Source: JAEDES01 sp964616405
Lineage (GTDB): Bacteria > Bacillota_I > Bacilli_A > RF39 > UBA660
Direction of reading: 5' to 3'
Assembly (NCBI GenBank): GCA_964616405.1
Contig: CAZTRE010000006.1
Coordinates: 1 to 45,941 of the forward strand
DNA: 45,941 nt
The translations under genes and the position numbers were made by a program. Positions 8,488 through 17,040 of this stretch are shown one piece after another (within the stretch, counting starts at the first letter, position 1; each line of letters starts with the position of its first letter). The notes under the pieces were generated by a model, which saw nothing but the letters and a program-made list of their open reading frames with translations, did no database searches and had not been told where the DNA came from.

Positions 8488-9165
8488 TTACTGCAAACCT
8501 ATTTCAAGTTCTTCTTTTATCATCTTGATCTCTCTTTTTGTCATAAATTTCTTTAACCGATAATTGTTTGGTAAAACATTAAGTAAAATTTCTCTTGTTT
8601 TTACTTCTTTCATAAAGTATTCATAAAACAACTTATCTTTATTCTTCAAAAATATCGGTCCAAAGAAAAATTCTTTTTTACTATAATGCTTCTTACCTCT
8701 TTTAAATTTAATTATTTGATAGATAAATTTTTTCTCTTTAACCATTTTCTCATCATTAATTATAAATCCATTTTTACATAAAAACCTTTTTACATCCTCT
8801 TGATAATTATTAGGACTAACAATAATAGTTTTTATTTTTTTTAGGATCTTCAAATTATTCTTAAATATTCCGATCATATTTCTTCCACCCATACCAGAAA
8901 TAATCACAGTATCAACCTCACTACTATATGTATCTAAACCATTTCCCAACCTAACTTCTATTTTATCTTCTAAACCTTCTCTTTTGATATTCTCTTTTGC
9001 GTGTTTAAGTGGTCCTTCCAATACATCTGAAGCAATAGCATTTATTCCCATGTCTTTCTTAACTAAATAAATATCTAAGAAAGCATGATCACATCCTACA
9101 TCTAAACAAAAGGAATTAGCTTCCACTAAATCCCCAATTGTTTTTAAACGATTATTTATTTTCAT
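8488..9165 (-). CDS. trmK: tRNA (adenine-22-N1)-methyltransferase
   Basis: A SAM-dependent methyltransferase that makes m1A22 in tRNA. The Rossmann motif I is CLDVGCDHAFL (about residues 19-29), followed by the acidic IASDV at motif II and the family signature VIISGMGGRNM (about 87-97) with SPNNY at motif IV. The C-terminal half is a basic helical tRNA-binding region. Its start overlaps the rpoD stop by one base (TAATG), so it is translationally coupled. The same dnaG-sigA-trmK neighbourhood is known in Bacillus. Confidence 0.94.
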   Translation of the reverse strand: MKINNRLKTIGDLVEANSFCLDVGCDHAFLDIYLVKKDMGINAIASDVLEGPLKHAKENIKREGLEDKIEVRLGNGLDTYSSEVDTVIISGMGGRNMIGIFKNNLKILKKIKTIIVSPNNYQEDVKRFLCKNGFIINDEKMVKEKKFIYQIIKFKRGKKHYSKKEFFFGPIFLKNKDKLFYEYFMKEVKTREILLNVLPNNYRLKKFMTKREIKMIKEELEIGLQ

Positions 9166-10256
9166 TAATCAGTTAAGAAATCCTTTAACTTTCTTGAACG
9201 TGATGGGTGTCTTAATTTTCTTAAAGCTTTAGCTTCAATTTGACGAATACGTTCTCTTGTAACTCCAAAAATTTGTCCTACTTCTTCTAGAGTTCTACAT
9301 TGACTATCATCTAAACCAAATCTAAGTCTTAATACCTTTTCTTCACGTTCTGTAAGGGTTGCTAAAACCCCGCTTAATTCTTCTTTTAACATTTCCACAG
9401 TCGCATATTCTTCAGGTCCCATGGTCTTTTCATCTCTTAGGAAATCTCCTAAATGAGAATCATCTTCTTCCCCAATTGGTGTTTCAAGAGATACTGGATC
9501 TTGACTTATTTTATATACTTCACGAACCTTTTCAACTGAAACACCTAATTTCTTAGCAATTTCATCATCAGTAGGTTCACGATTCAATTCTTGTGTTAAT
9601 TGACGTTGAACTCTTGCTAATTTATTAATCGTTTCTACCATGTGTACTGGTACACGGATAGTTCTTGCTTGATCCGCAATAGCACGAGTAATAGCTTGTC
9701 TTATCCACCAAGTTGCATAAGTTGAAAACTTGAATCCTTTAGCAGGATCATATTTATCTACGGCTTTCATTAATCCAATATTACCCTCTTGAATTAAATC
9801 TAAAAATAACATTCCTCTTCCTACATATCTTTTGGCAATACTAACTACTAAACGAAGATTAGATTCCGCAAGCATTTTCTTTGCTTCTTCATCTCCCTCT
9901 TCAGCTCTCTTAGCATACTCAAATTCTTCATCTGAAGTAAGTAAGTTAATTCTACCAATTTCTTTTAGATACATACGAACAGGATCATTAATTTTTACAT
10001 CTTTAGACAAAGTTAAATCTTCAACTGCTACATCATGAGTAATTTCCGCACCAGATGCATCATCACTTCCATCTTCAGCCACAACATCAATTTCCGCTTC
10101 CATTAAAGCATTGTATAATTCATCTAATGAATCACTATCAACATCTAATCCTTTTAATTCATCCGCTAATTGTTCGTAAGTAATATAACCTTGTTTTTTT
10201 CCTAACGCTAGTAATTTGTCTTTTCTTTCATCTAATGTTTTAATCTCTCCAACCAT
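9165..10256 (-). CDS. rpoD: Primary sigma factor RpoD/SigA
   Basis: The housekeeping sigma subunit of RNA polymerase, 363 residues, of the short Firmicute type. The small helical region 1.1 contains an acidic linker. Region 1.2 reads DPVRMYLKEIGRINLL. Region 2 includes GNIGLMKAVDKYDP and the -10-binding segment around STYATWWIRQAITRAI. Region 4.2 is the helix-turn-helix VGQIFGVTRERIRQIE. AGGAG precedes the ATG at good distance, two bases after the dnaG stop. The many TTGACA/TATAAT promoters seen in the window are its expected targets. Confidence 0.97.
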   Translation of the reverse strand: MVGEIKTLDERKDKLLALGKKQGYITYEQLADELKGLDVDSDSLDELYNALMEAEIDVVAEDGSDDASGAEITHDVAVEDLTLSKDVKINDPVRMYLKEIGRINLLTSDEEFEYAKRAEEGDEEAKKMLAESNLRLVVSIAKRYVGRGMLFLDLIQEGNIGLMKAVDKYDPAKGFKFSTYATWWIRQAITRAIADQARTIRVPVHMVETINKLARVQRQLTQELNREPTDDEIAKKLGVSVEKVREVYKISQDPVSLETPIGEEDDSHLGDFLRDEKTMGPEEYATVEMLKEELSGVLATLTEREEKVLRLRFGLDDSQCRTLEEVGQIFGVTRERIRQIEAKALRKLRHPSRSRKLKDFLTD

Positions 10257-10258
10257 GT

Positions 10259-11989
10259 CTATTCTCCTATTCTTAGTTTTCTAATCTTTTCGACAATTTT
10301 AGCTTGTTCTAATGGATCTACTTCTTTTTTCATTAAATTTGTTAATCTCTTAATTTCTTGAGTCATTCCATAATCACGAATAACCTTAAAATACTCAAAT
10401 AACTCTTCTTTTGTAGTTTTTTCATTATAATTTCCTGCTAAAATATTATTTAACAAGATTAGAAGATTCTCTTTATCTTGAACATAAGTATAAAAATCAG
10501 CCACATTAATATTTCCATGCTTTTTATAATAATAAATTATCTCACTTGAAAGTGCCCTAGATTCCTCACTAGGAAAAACTAATCTTTCTTTTTCTACTTG
10601 GCTAATGGCCATATCATCATTAAGCATAAAATATAATATTTGTTCAACAGCTTTACTATACTTATCCTTTTTAATAACCTTTTCTTTTGTAACCGTCTTT
10701 ATCTTTTGTTGTATCGGAACATTCTTTTGTGCTTTAAAGTCATTAAATCGCATTTCCAGTGTATTATAACTCAAATCAAACTCTTTTGCAAGTCTTTTAA
10801 GCACAACTTCGACTCTAATTGGATCAGTTATTGACACCGTTTCTTTTAAAACTGCATTAATGTAATTAGCTTTTTCTTCATCACTTCTAAAATCAACATT
10901 CTCTTTTAATTTAGCTATTTTAAAATCACTAAAATTTACGGAATTATCTAATAGTCCAATAAATCTTTCTTTACCATGTTTTAAAATAAAACTATCTGGA
11001 TCGTCATTATCTGGCAGGCTAACAACTTTAACTTCAATTCCCTGTTCCAATAAAGTCTCTCCAATTCCTGTTGCCGCATGAACTCCCGGATCATCTCCAT
11101 CTAAACACAAAATAATATTATTAGACAATCTTTTAAGTAGATTAATTTGTTCTTTAGTTAATGCTGTTCCCATCAAAGCAACAGTATTTTTTATCCCAAT
11201 TGTACTAGCTCTAATAACATCCATAAAGCCTTCCATTACAATAACACATTTTTTTAATCTACATTCTTCCCTCGCAATATGATAATGATAAAGCATCTCG
11301 CCTTTTTTAAATATTTCTGTCTCTTTTGTATTCAAATATTTATTTTGCTCATTATCCTTATAAATACGTCCACTAAATCCTACCACTTTCCCTGAAACAT
11401 CATAAAGTGGAAACATAATTCGATCACAATATATATCATGATCATCACTTGCCAAACCTATTCTATTAAGAGTGGCTAAATCATATTTCTTTTTTAATAA
11501 TAAACTTGTTAAATCATCTCTAGTTTCTAAAGATAATCCTATTTCAAAGTCTTTAATTATCTCATCATTTATTCCTCGTTTGGCTAAATATGTTTTAGCC
11601 ATTCTACCCTGACTACTAGATAAATTATTTTGATAATATTTAACTGAAAAATTATAAGCATCATACAATTTATCATATTTTGTATTTTTGGTCTTTATTT
11701 GGATGCCACTAACATTAACTCCGACTCTTTCCCCTAAATAGCGAAGTGCCTCTTTAAAATCTATATGTTCATAATTCATTAAAAATGTAAAAACATTTCC
11801 TGTTGCATGACAAGAAAAACAAGTATAAATTTGCTTTTCTCTTGAAACGCTCATTGATGGATTAGAATCATCATGAAAAGGACAAACCCCAAAGAAGTTT
11901 TTGCCCCTCGCAACAAGAGGAATTCTCTCTCCAATGATGTCAACTATATCTATCTTACGTCTAATTTCATTAGCCAAATCATTATTCAT
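10259..11989 (-). CDS. dnaG: DNA primase
   Basis: Makes RNA primers for replication. The N-terminal CHC2 zinc finger shows CPFHDDS and CFSCHATGNVF (about residues 37-65). The TOPRIM core follows, with VIVMEGFMDVI carrying the catalytic Glu (about residue 260) and CLDGDDPG carrying the acidic pair. The C-terminal helicase-binding region is poorly conserved, as usual. At 576 residues the length is normal. The ATG at 11989 is chosen, with AAGGA about ten bases upstream and two in-frame GTG and one TTG in between, so the start is uncertain by three codons. It is the first gene of dnaG-rpoD-trmK. Confidence 0.95.
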   Translation of the reverse strand: MNNDLANEIRRKIDIVDIIGERIPLVARGKNFFGVCPFHDDSNPSMSVSREKQIYTCFSCHATGNVFTFLMNYEHIDFKEALRYLGERVGVNVSGIQIKTKNTKYDKLYDAYNFSVKYYQNNLSSSQGRMAKTYLAKRGINDEIIKDFEIGLSLETRDDLTSLLLKKKYDLATLNRIGLASDDHDIYCDRIMFPLYDVSGKVVGFSGRIYKDNEQNKYLNTKETEIFKKGEMLYHYHIAREECRLKKCVIVMEGFMDVIRASTIGIKNTVALMGTALTKEQINLLKRLSNNIILCLDGDDPGVHAATGIGETLLEQGIEVKVVSLPDNDDPDSFILKHGKERFIGLLDNSVNFSDFKIAKLKENVDFRSDEEKANYINAVLKETVSITDPIRVEVVLKRLAKEFDLSYNTLEMRFNDFKAQKNVPIQQKIKTVTKEKVIKKDKYSKAVEQILYFMLNDDMAISQVEKERLVFPSEESRALSSEIIYYYKKHGNINVADFYTYVQDKENLLILLNNILAGNYNEKTTKEELFEYFKVIRDYGMTQEIKRLTNLMKKEVDPLEQAKIVEKIRKLRIGE

Positions 11990-12016
11990 CAACACCACTT
12001 CCTTAATACAAAACTT

Positions 12017-12025
12017 ATTATAACA
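12017..12025 (-). promoter_or_regulatory. Extended -10 promoter for dnaG-rpoD-trmK
   Basis: TGTTATAAT on the minus strand, about 28 bases upstream of the dnaG start; no clear -35. Confidence 0.55.
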
Positions 12026-12063
12026 CGTTTTCTCATACTTTAGAAGAGAATCACTGCTTATAA

Positions 12064-12564
12064 TTAATTATCATCTTTAACCAATTCTTTTGGAACGGTA
12101 GATAAAACTATTTTCTTAATTTCTGTTCTAAATAAACCTCGCATCTCAGTAACATACATATTATCTAAAGCGCTTTGAACACTAACTCCTTCCGAAGAAT
12201 CTTCGAAATCATCAACATACTCTTCATCTCTATAAAATTTCCAACCAGCAAAATTAATAAGTCTATAAATTTCTGTAAAATTTTCATCATCTAAAAATAA
12301 GGATGCTACCGCCAATTGTTCAGAATAATTCTTAACCAGAACCTCTCGCAAATTAAAAAAGAAAGTTTGCTGGCTTATTTTTTCATCGGATAAGTCCTTA
12401 TTAATTACTTCCCTTTTATTATGAGCATTAATACCTTCAAAAAATTTTAATTTTGACTGTTCACTATTTATAAAACTACGCACAAAAGATACCGAATCAG
12501 CACATTCAGTTTCATAAAACAAATACATCATTTCTAAACATTCTCTTTTTGTATCTTTACCCAT
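12064..12564 (-). CDS. Hypothetical soluble helical protein (orphan 1)
   Basis: I do not recognise this 166-residue protein. It looks all-helical and acidic, without a signal peptide or membrane segment. The N-terminal half is amphipathic (MMYLFYETECADSVSFVRSF), and a second helical part follows an acidic stretch around residues 116-124. GGAGAGAT precedes the ATG. It lies upstream of dnaG with no terminator visible between them, so some read-through is possible. Its N terminus and the segment ending RLINFAG resemble orphan 4 (KREELM..., ADSLDSV and RLVQFVRNG). I infer a possible distant paralogy. Confidence 0.7.
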   Translation of the reverse strand: MGKDTKRECLEMMYLFYETECADSVSFVRSFINSEQSKLKFFEGINAHNKREVINKDLSDEKISQQTFFFNLREVLVKNYSEQLAVASLFLDDENFTEIYRLINFAGWKFYRDEEYVDDFEDSSEGVSVQSALDNMYVTEMRGLFRTEIKKIVLSTVPKELVKDDN

Positions 12565-12680
12565 AAATATATCTCTCCATTTTGATGGATTGCATCATTA
12601 AAAACAATTCAAACAATATCTCCATACAAAATTATTAATATCTTTCATTTTTGATTCTAACAATTTCTTAAATTATTGAA

Positions 12681-12706
12681 CAAAAAAGTGCCATTATTCG
12701 CACTTT
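12681..12706 (-). terminator. Terminator of orphan 2
   Basis: On the minus strand AAAGTGC pairs with GCACTTT, followed by TTT and G. It lies directly after the stop at 12714. Confidence 0.8.
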
Positions 12707-12713
12707 ATTACCT

Positions 12714-13280
12714 TTAATCATTCTTTTGTACCGGCTTAGTTAATTTCTTTTGAAAACCATATTGTTCTCTATTAGCGGTAACATAACTTACCAGCGTATC
12801 TATTTGAGCACTTGTTATTTTATCTTTTTTAAGAATCTTTACTACCTCTTCTGCTGGTAAACATTGTTCCAATACTGCATAAGCTTCAATACCATTTACT
12901 ATTTCTACATTAGAACGATCATCATTTATTCTATAAGGTACTCCAAATAAATCATAATCGCAAAATTTACCTTCTGGAATAAATTTTCCATCTAAAGTAG
13001 TCATAGTAAAATGACCGTTGTGCCATAGACTGTCATAAGTATAAACTCTTCTCTGTTGGTCTACTACAGGCTCTATTGTACCTCCTTCAGCTTTATTAAT
13101 AACCTCATGATATTCTAAAACATCATCATCCACAAAACGTGCCATAGGTTCTATAAGTGTAAAACTTTTATCAGTACCAGTTAAAACCACCTCATTAATA
13201 AATAAATTACTTACGTCATGTTTTTTAATCTTTTCTTTAAAATCCTTAAGCCTTTTTTTCATAGCTTCAATTTTTTTCAT
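12714..13280 (-). CDS. Hypothetical soluble protein (orphan 2)
   Basis: Unrecognised, 188 residues, with no signal peptide or membrane segment. A strongly basic helix (MKKRLKDFKEKIKKHD) leads. A central mixed alpha/beta part contains aromatic strands (VYTYDSLWHNGHFTMTTLDG and FCDYDLFGVPYRIN). The C-terminal part (about 145-178) is helical with the pattern AEEVVKILKKDKITSAQID. GAGGGGG precedes the ATG. A strong promoter and a terminator make it a single-gene unit. Confidence 0.7.
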   Translation of the reverse strand: MKKIEAMKKRLKDFKEKIKKHDVSNLFINEVVLTGTDKSFTLIEPMARFVDDDVLEYHEVINKAEGGTIEPVVDQQRRVYTYDSLWHNGHFTMTTLDGKFIPEGKFCDYDLFGVPYRINDDRSNVEIVNGIEAYAVLEQCLPAEEVVKILKKDKITSAQIDTLVSYVTANREQYGFQKKLTKPVQKND

Positions 13281-13310
13281 ATTTTCCCCCTCAATTTAAA
13301 TTTGGTCTAT

Positions 13311-13339
13311 ATAATACCATAAACCCTATAAAAAGTCAA
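13311..13339 (-). promoter_or_regulatory. Strong sigma-A promoter for orphan 2
   Basis: TTGACT (13334-13339), a 17-base spacer and TATTAT (13311-13316) preceded by TGG (extended -10), on the minus strand. Confidence 0.8.
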
Positions 13340-13404
13340 ATTTATCAATACTAAATTATTTTTATTTTTCTTAACTTTTTAACGTTTAAATAAACAAACA
13401 TGCT

Positions 13405-13444
13405 AAAAAAGATATCCATAATCGATAATTATAAACATCTTTTT
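13405..13444 (-). terminator. Long-stem terminator of orphan 3
   Basis: On the minus strand a stem of about 16 pairs (eight A/T-rich pairs AAAAAGAT/ATCTTTTT plus eight more including G-U pairs) closes the loop TTATCGA and ends in TTTTTT. Confidence 0.8.
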
Positions 13445-13477
13445 ACTTTATAAATAAAATTCATTATTACTTAATAT

Positions 13478-14641
13478 TTAATTTTGTGAAGCCTTATTAT
13501 ATCCATCTATTTCTTTTTTTAATACCTTGATACTATTATCTTTTAACTTTTGCCTTTCATAAGTTTTCTCAGGACCTATCAATATATGTTCTAAAATATT
13601 ATTTCGTAATTGTTCAGGTACGAACCTCATTAAATGATTTTCATAATACTCTTCGCCTTTTTCAATCTGAGATCTAGCAAAAATATCCATCACTTGATAA
13701 CAAAACTCTGGTTTTTGCCATTCCTCTGCAAATTTTGGATTTTTCTCTTTCCATTCGTACATTCCTAAGCCAATTAATGACGTATAATTATAAAATGCAA
13801 GTGTTATTACATCCAAATCAGATTGATATTGACTAGGCAAAAAGCTTTCAAATTCAAAATAACGAATTCCAAGTTCATCGGCTTTAAAAAAACTATTTAA
13901 AACACTCATTATATATTTTTTATCAACAATTATCTCTTGTGGGGCATTAGCTAATTGTTTTAAACTACCTCTTTGTGCTAAAGCAAGTAAAACTTCTTTT
14001 GAATCAATTAGTAATTTCTTTACTAATGGAGTCTCTTTAATAGCTAAAAACAATTCTACTTTATTTTCCAGTTTCAAGCTGTCAAAATCGGTTTGAATAT
14101 CTCTACCAGCTAATATATTAGTAGCTAAATCAAATATTGTACGCTGAAAAGGATCAGAAGTCATAGAATATAAAAACACTAATTCTTCTTCCGTATAACG
14201 TCTCTTTTTTTGCAAAGATAATAATCTTTGATAATTTGCATACTCTTTTTCTAACTCGTCTATATATTCTTTATTTTTCTTTTCGTCTATTTCTCTTAAT
14301 TTCTTTATTAATTCTGGAAAAAACTTACAATCTATTTCATAACCATATACATTACTACCATTAAATTCTACCTTATTACTTTCTTCTTCATCAGCTGGAG
14401 TACAACCATCACTTACTTTAATAAAAAATATTGGTATATCTTTCTGTTCATCATTTTCAAAATACACATATATATCACCTGACCAGAACTCTCCATCGAT
14501 AGCCCCATGAATTGCAGAATAACACCCACTATAAAAAGTATCCATATTTAAAGCACATGCACTGCCCTGTATATCTTTGTATAATCTACGATAGGATTGA
14601 TTATCTTCCTTTTTATATTCTTTCCAAATTCCTCTTTTCAT
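13478..14641 (-). CDS. Hypothetical soluble protein (orphan 3)
   Basis: Unrecognised, 387 residues, without membrane segments. The first 110 residues look like a mixed alpha/beta domain with three Cys (ACAL, SGCY, DGCT). Residues about 110-150 are a highly charged helix, possibly coiled coil. The remainder is helical, with a segment SKEVLLALAQRGSLKQLANA that faintly recalls DUF4116-type helical repeats; I would not assign it on that. GGAGG stands at ideal distance from the ATG. It ends in an unusually long terminator hairpin. Confidence 0.7.
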   Translation of the reverse strand: MKRGIWKEYKKEDNQSYRRLYKDIQGSACALNMDTFYSGCYSAIHGAIDGEFWSGDIYVYFENDEQKDIPIFFIKVSDGCTPADEEESNKVEFNGSNVYGYEIDCKFFPELIKKLREIDEKKNKEYIDELEKEYANYQRLLSLQKKRRYTEEELVFLYSMTSDPFQRTIFDLATNILAGRDIQTDFDSLKLENKVELFLAIKETPLVKKLLIDSKEVLLALAQRGSLKQLANAPQEIIVDKKYIMSVLNSFFKADELGIRYFEFESFLPSQYQSDLDVITLAFYNYTSLIGLGMYEWKEKNPKFAEEWQKPEFCYQVMDIFARSQIEKGEEYYENHLMRFVPEQLRNNILEHILIGPEKTYERQKLKDNSIKVLKKEIDGYNKASQN

Positions 14642-14721
14642 ATTTTTTCCTCCAAAAAAGTATTAATTCACTTATAACTTTATTATAATATATAAACTAA
14701 TTTTAAAAAATAAAAATAATA

Positions 14722-14760
14722 TAAAAAGGACAATCTCCCAAAAAGTTATTGTCCCTTTTT
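14722..14760 (-). terminator. Terminator overlapping the stop of orphan 4
   Basis: On the minus strand GGACAAT pairs with ATTGTCC and the flanking A/T bases extend the stem into TTTTT. The TAA stop of orphan 4 lies in the loop. Confidence 0.75.
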
Positions 14761-15351
14761 ATCATCAGCTTTACTTTTTGTAATACATTCTTCTTTTCTA
14801 ATTCCAATACCCTCATTCATTTCTTTAACTTTAGTATTAATAAAACCATTCAATAAAAGCGAATGTTTACCAGCAATATCTATACAATGAGAGTACCACG
14901 TATTATCACCTTGTTCCATTAATTCACGTTGATTATCAATTTTTGAAAGACTATCTAAATGTCCATTCCTCACAAATTGAACTAATCTATTCATATCCTG
15001 ATAATTATCTTCCGATACATCTTTTTGCATATCATATAGCTTGCACATATAATGTTCTGACATGTCCCTTTGAAATTTAGCCAATCTTGCCTTGCCACCA
15101 TAATACTCTGGGCTTAACAAATGCAAGCGTTGTCTCATTTTAACGCTAACACTTCCTACAAACCTTGCACAAGTTTCTAATAATTGTTGTCTAAAATCAC
15201 AAGCAACTTTATTATCATGTGCATCATTAATTTGACCTCTTATATTAAAAAATACACTATCTAAAGAATCAGCTTCTTTCGCCTCAAATAATTGATATTT
15301 TAAATCAAGTACCCGCATTAATTCTTCTCTTTTTTTGTAATCCATACTCAT
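14746..15351 (-). CDS. Hypothetical soluble helical protein (orphan 4)
   Basis: Unrecognised, 201 residues, predicted nearly all helical, with alternating acidic and basic faces. Two starts are possible: ATG at 15351 (GGTGG seven bases upstream) and ATG at 15345 (AGGATGA upstream); they differ by two residues. A pattern shared with orphan 1 (initial K-R-E, A-D-S and a late RL-[IV]-x-F segment) suggests a loose family relation. It closes a block of four unknown genes between dnaG and yqeH. Confidence 0.7.
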   Translation of the reverse strand: MSMDYKKREELMRVLDLKYQLFEAKEADSLDSVFFNIRGQINDAHDNKVACDFRQQLLETCARFVGSVSVKMRQRLHLLSPEYYGGKARLAKFQRDMSEHYMCKLYDMQKDVSEDNYQDMNRLVQFVRNGHLDSLSKIDNQRELMEQGDNTWYSHCIDIAGKHSLLLNGFINTKVKEMNEGIGIRKEECITKSKADDKKGQ

Positions 15352-15465
15352 CCTGCTTCCACCTCTAATTAAACATATTTCTAATTAAAACAAATTAGTA
15401 ACATTTTCTTTATATTTTAAACATTTTTTAGTTATTTGTAAAGAAAACTTACGTTTTTATATAAA

Positions 15466-16476
15466 CTATATCAAAGATTTTCTTGTATATGTTTCAACGT
15501 CTTTGTCAATATAAACATCAATTACACACTTATCAACTATCTTAATAAATCCAAGTCCTGTAATGGCTAAATCCTCATCATATTTCATTTGATAAGTTGT
15601 TTTATTTAAATTCTTCAAATCATCATGATTTGCTGAATTTAATAATCTTTTAATATTTAAATCATTTGAAACAAACACAGTAAAACTATTCTTCTCACCT
15701 TCAACATAATCAATTCTAATTAAATCTTCAATAATAATTGATTGATTTTTACGTAACTGATATGTCTTTGGTTTAATCTCTTTTCGTGGCGAAATCTTCT
15801 TAACAGTTTTCTCATCAACATGATTTAAGATGGAGCCACTCTCTACTAATCCTGGTGTATCAATTAGCATTAAATGATCATTAATTTCAATATTTACCGT
15901 ATTTAAAGTTGTAGAAGGAAGTGGAGACATTGTTAACTCTTGAGCATTATCTGAATAATTTTGAATAAGCTTATTAATTAAACTACTTTTACCGGCATTG
16001 GTATGTCCCACAACATAAACATTTTTAGAAGTTTGATGATATTTAATACGACGTAGTAAATAATCAATATTATAATTCTTATTTGCACTTATCACAATTA
16101 CTTCTTCAAAATGAATATTCATACTCTCTAAATAAGTAATTAGTTTTTCTTCTTTAACTGATTTAGGTAAAGCATCCTTTTTATTTAAAACTAAAATCAT
16201 CTTGTTTGGAATTAAATTTCTAATTTCTTCTAAATTCTTTTCTAAATTTAACAAATCAGTAATATATAAAACTAAATCTTTAGTTTCGGCTACACTTTTT
16301 AATATATCGATGTATTCTTCATTTGACTTTACTACTACTTGATATTCACCATAATTCTTCATTCTAAAACATCTTTGACAAATATCGTTTTCTAAACTGG
16401 TAGTGTATCCTTCTTGAAGTATATTTTCTTCTTGCAGTAAAACTCCACAACCCAAGCATTTCTTGTCACTACTCAT
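15466..16476 (-). CDS. yqeH: Ribosome biogenesis GTPase YqeH
   Basis: A circularly permuted GTPase needed for 30S maturation. A zinc ribbon comes first (C7-x2-C10 and C33-x2-C36). The GTPase motifs then follow in permuted order: NKKD (98-101, G4), SAN (130-132, G5), GHTNAGKSS (157-165, G1), STT (G2) and DTPG (206-209, G3). The C-terminal part is the RNA-binding region of the family. The length of 336 is slightly below that of Bacillus. Its ATG lies inside the end of yqeG (eight-base overlap), so translation is coupled, as in the conserved yqeG-yqeH pair. Confidence 0.96.
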   Translation of the reverse strand: MSSDKKCLGCGVLLQEENILQEGYTTSLENDICQRCFRMKNYGEYQVVVKSNEEYIDILKSVAETKDLVLYITDLLNLEKNLEEIRNLIPNKMILVLNKKDALPKSVKEEKLITYLESMNIHFEEVIVISANKNYNIDYLLRRIKYHQTSKNVYVVGHTNAGKSSLINKLIQNYSDNAQELTMSPLPSTTLNTVNIEINDHLMLIDTPGLVESGSILNHVDEKTVKKISPRKEIKPKTYQLRKNQSIIIEDLIRIDYVEGEKNSFTVFVSNDLNIKRLLNSANHDDLKNLNKTTYQMKYDEDLAITGLGFIKIVDKCVIDVYIDKDVETYTRKSLI

Positions 16477-16987
16477 AATAACTTCCTTTCTTAAATACCC
16501 CTAATTTCTCATATTTCTTTACTATTTTTTCTTCGATTTTTCTATTTAATCCTGTAATTTTTAAATCTTTAACTCCTAGTGGATCTACAAGGATTGTCTT
16601 TACTCCATAAAGTTTACCAGAGAATATATCTGTAACAATCTGATCCCCAATCATTGCCATTTCTTTATTTTTGATATTACATCTTCTTCTAATTCTCATT
16701 AACCCTTTAGGAAGCGGTTTTAAACTGAAGCATTCTCCTTCAATCTCTAAATCATTAAGATACTCAACTATTCTTTTTTTTACATTATTAGAACTAATAT
16801 AAACCACGAAATCTTTTTTTAACTTCTTAATTAAATTTTTTACTTTTGTTGGGCATTTTTTCTCATCAACTAGCCCTAATGTATTATCTAAATCAAATAC
16901 TAAGCACTTTATTCCATCTTTCTTTAATTTTGAATAGTCAATATCAAAAATAGTTTTTTTATATATATCCGGTTTAAAGTATGCCAT
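16469..16987 (-). CDS. yqeG: HAD-type phosphatase YqeG
   Basis: A HAD-superfamily IIIA phosphatase of 172 residues. Motif I is DLDNT (32-36), motif II is in VYISSNN, a conserved Lys follows, and motif III is GDQIVTD. The physiological substrate is not established in bacteria; the mitochondrial relative dephosphorylates phosphatidylglycerophosphate. The ATG at 16987 has AAGGAGATG upstream, whereas the longer frame begins inside the promoter. It is the first gene of the yqeG-yqeH unit. Confidence 0.93.
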   Translation of the reverse strand: MAYFKPDIYKKTIFDIDYSKLKKDGIKCLVFDLDNTLGLVDEKKCPTKVKNLIKKLKKDFVVYISSNNVKKRIVEYLNDLEIEGECFSLKPLPKGLMRIRRRCNIKNKEMAMIGDQIVTDIFSGKLYGVKTILVDPLGVKDLKITGLNRKIEEKIVKKYEKLGVFKKGSYYE

Positions 16988-17011
16988 AAAACATCTCCTT
17001 ATTGCATAAAC

Positions 17012-17040
17012 ATTATACAACATTTTTCTCAATTAGTCTA
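17012..17040 (-). promoter_or_regulatory. Promoter of yqeG-yqeH
   Basis: TAGACT (17035-17040), a 17-base spacer and TATAAT (17012-17017) on the minus strand. The -35 overlaps the stop of the upstream deacetylase gene. Confidence 0.6.

Noticed and set aside
12064..15351. Prophage or mobile island
   Set aside because: No integrase, transposase, phage structural gene, inverted repeats or att-like duplication was found, and the base composition matches the flanks.
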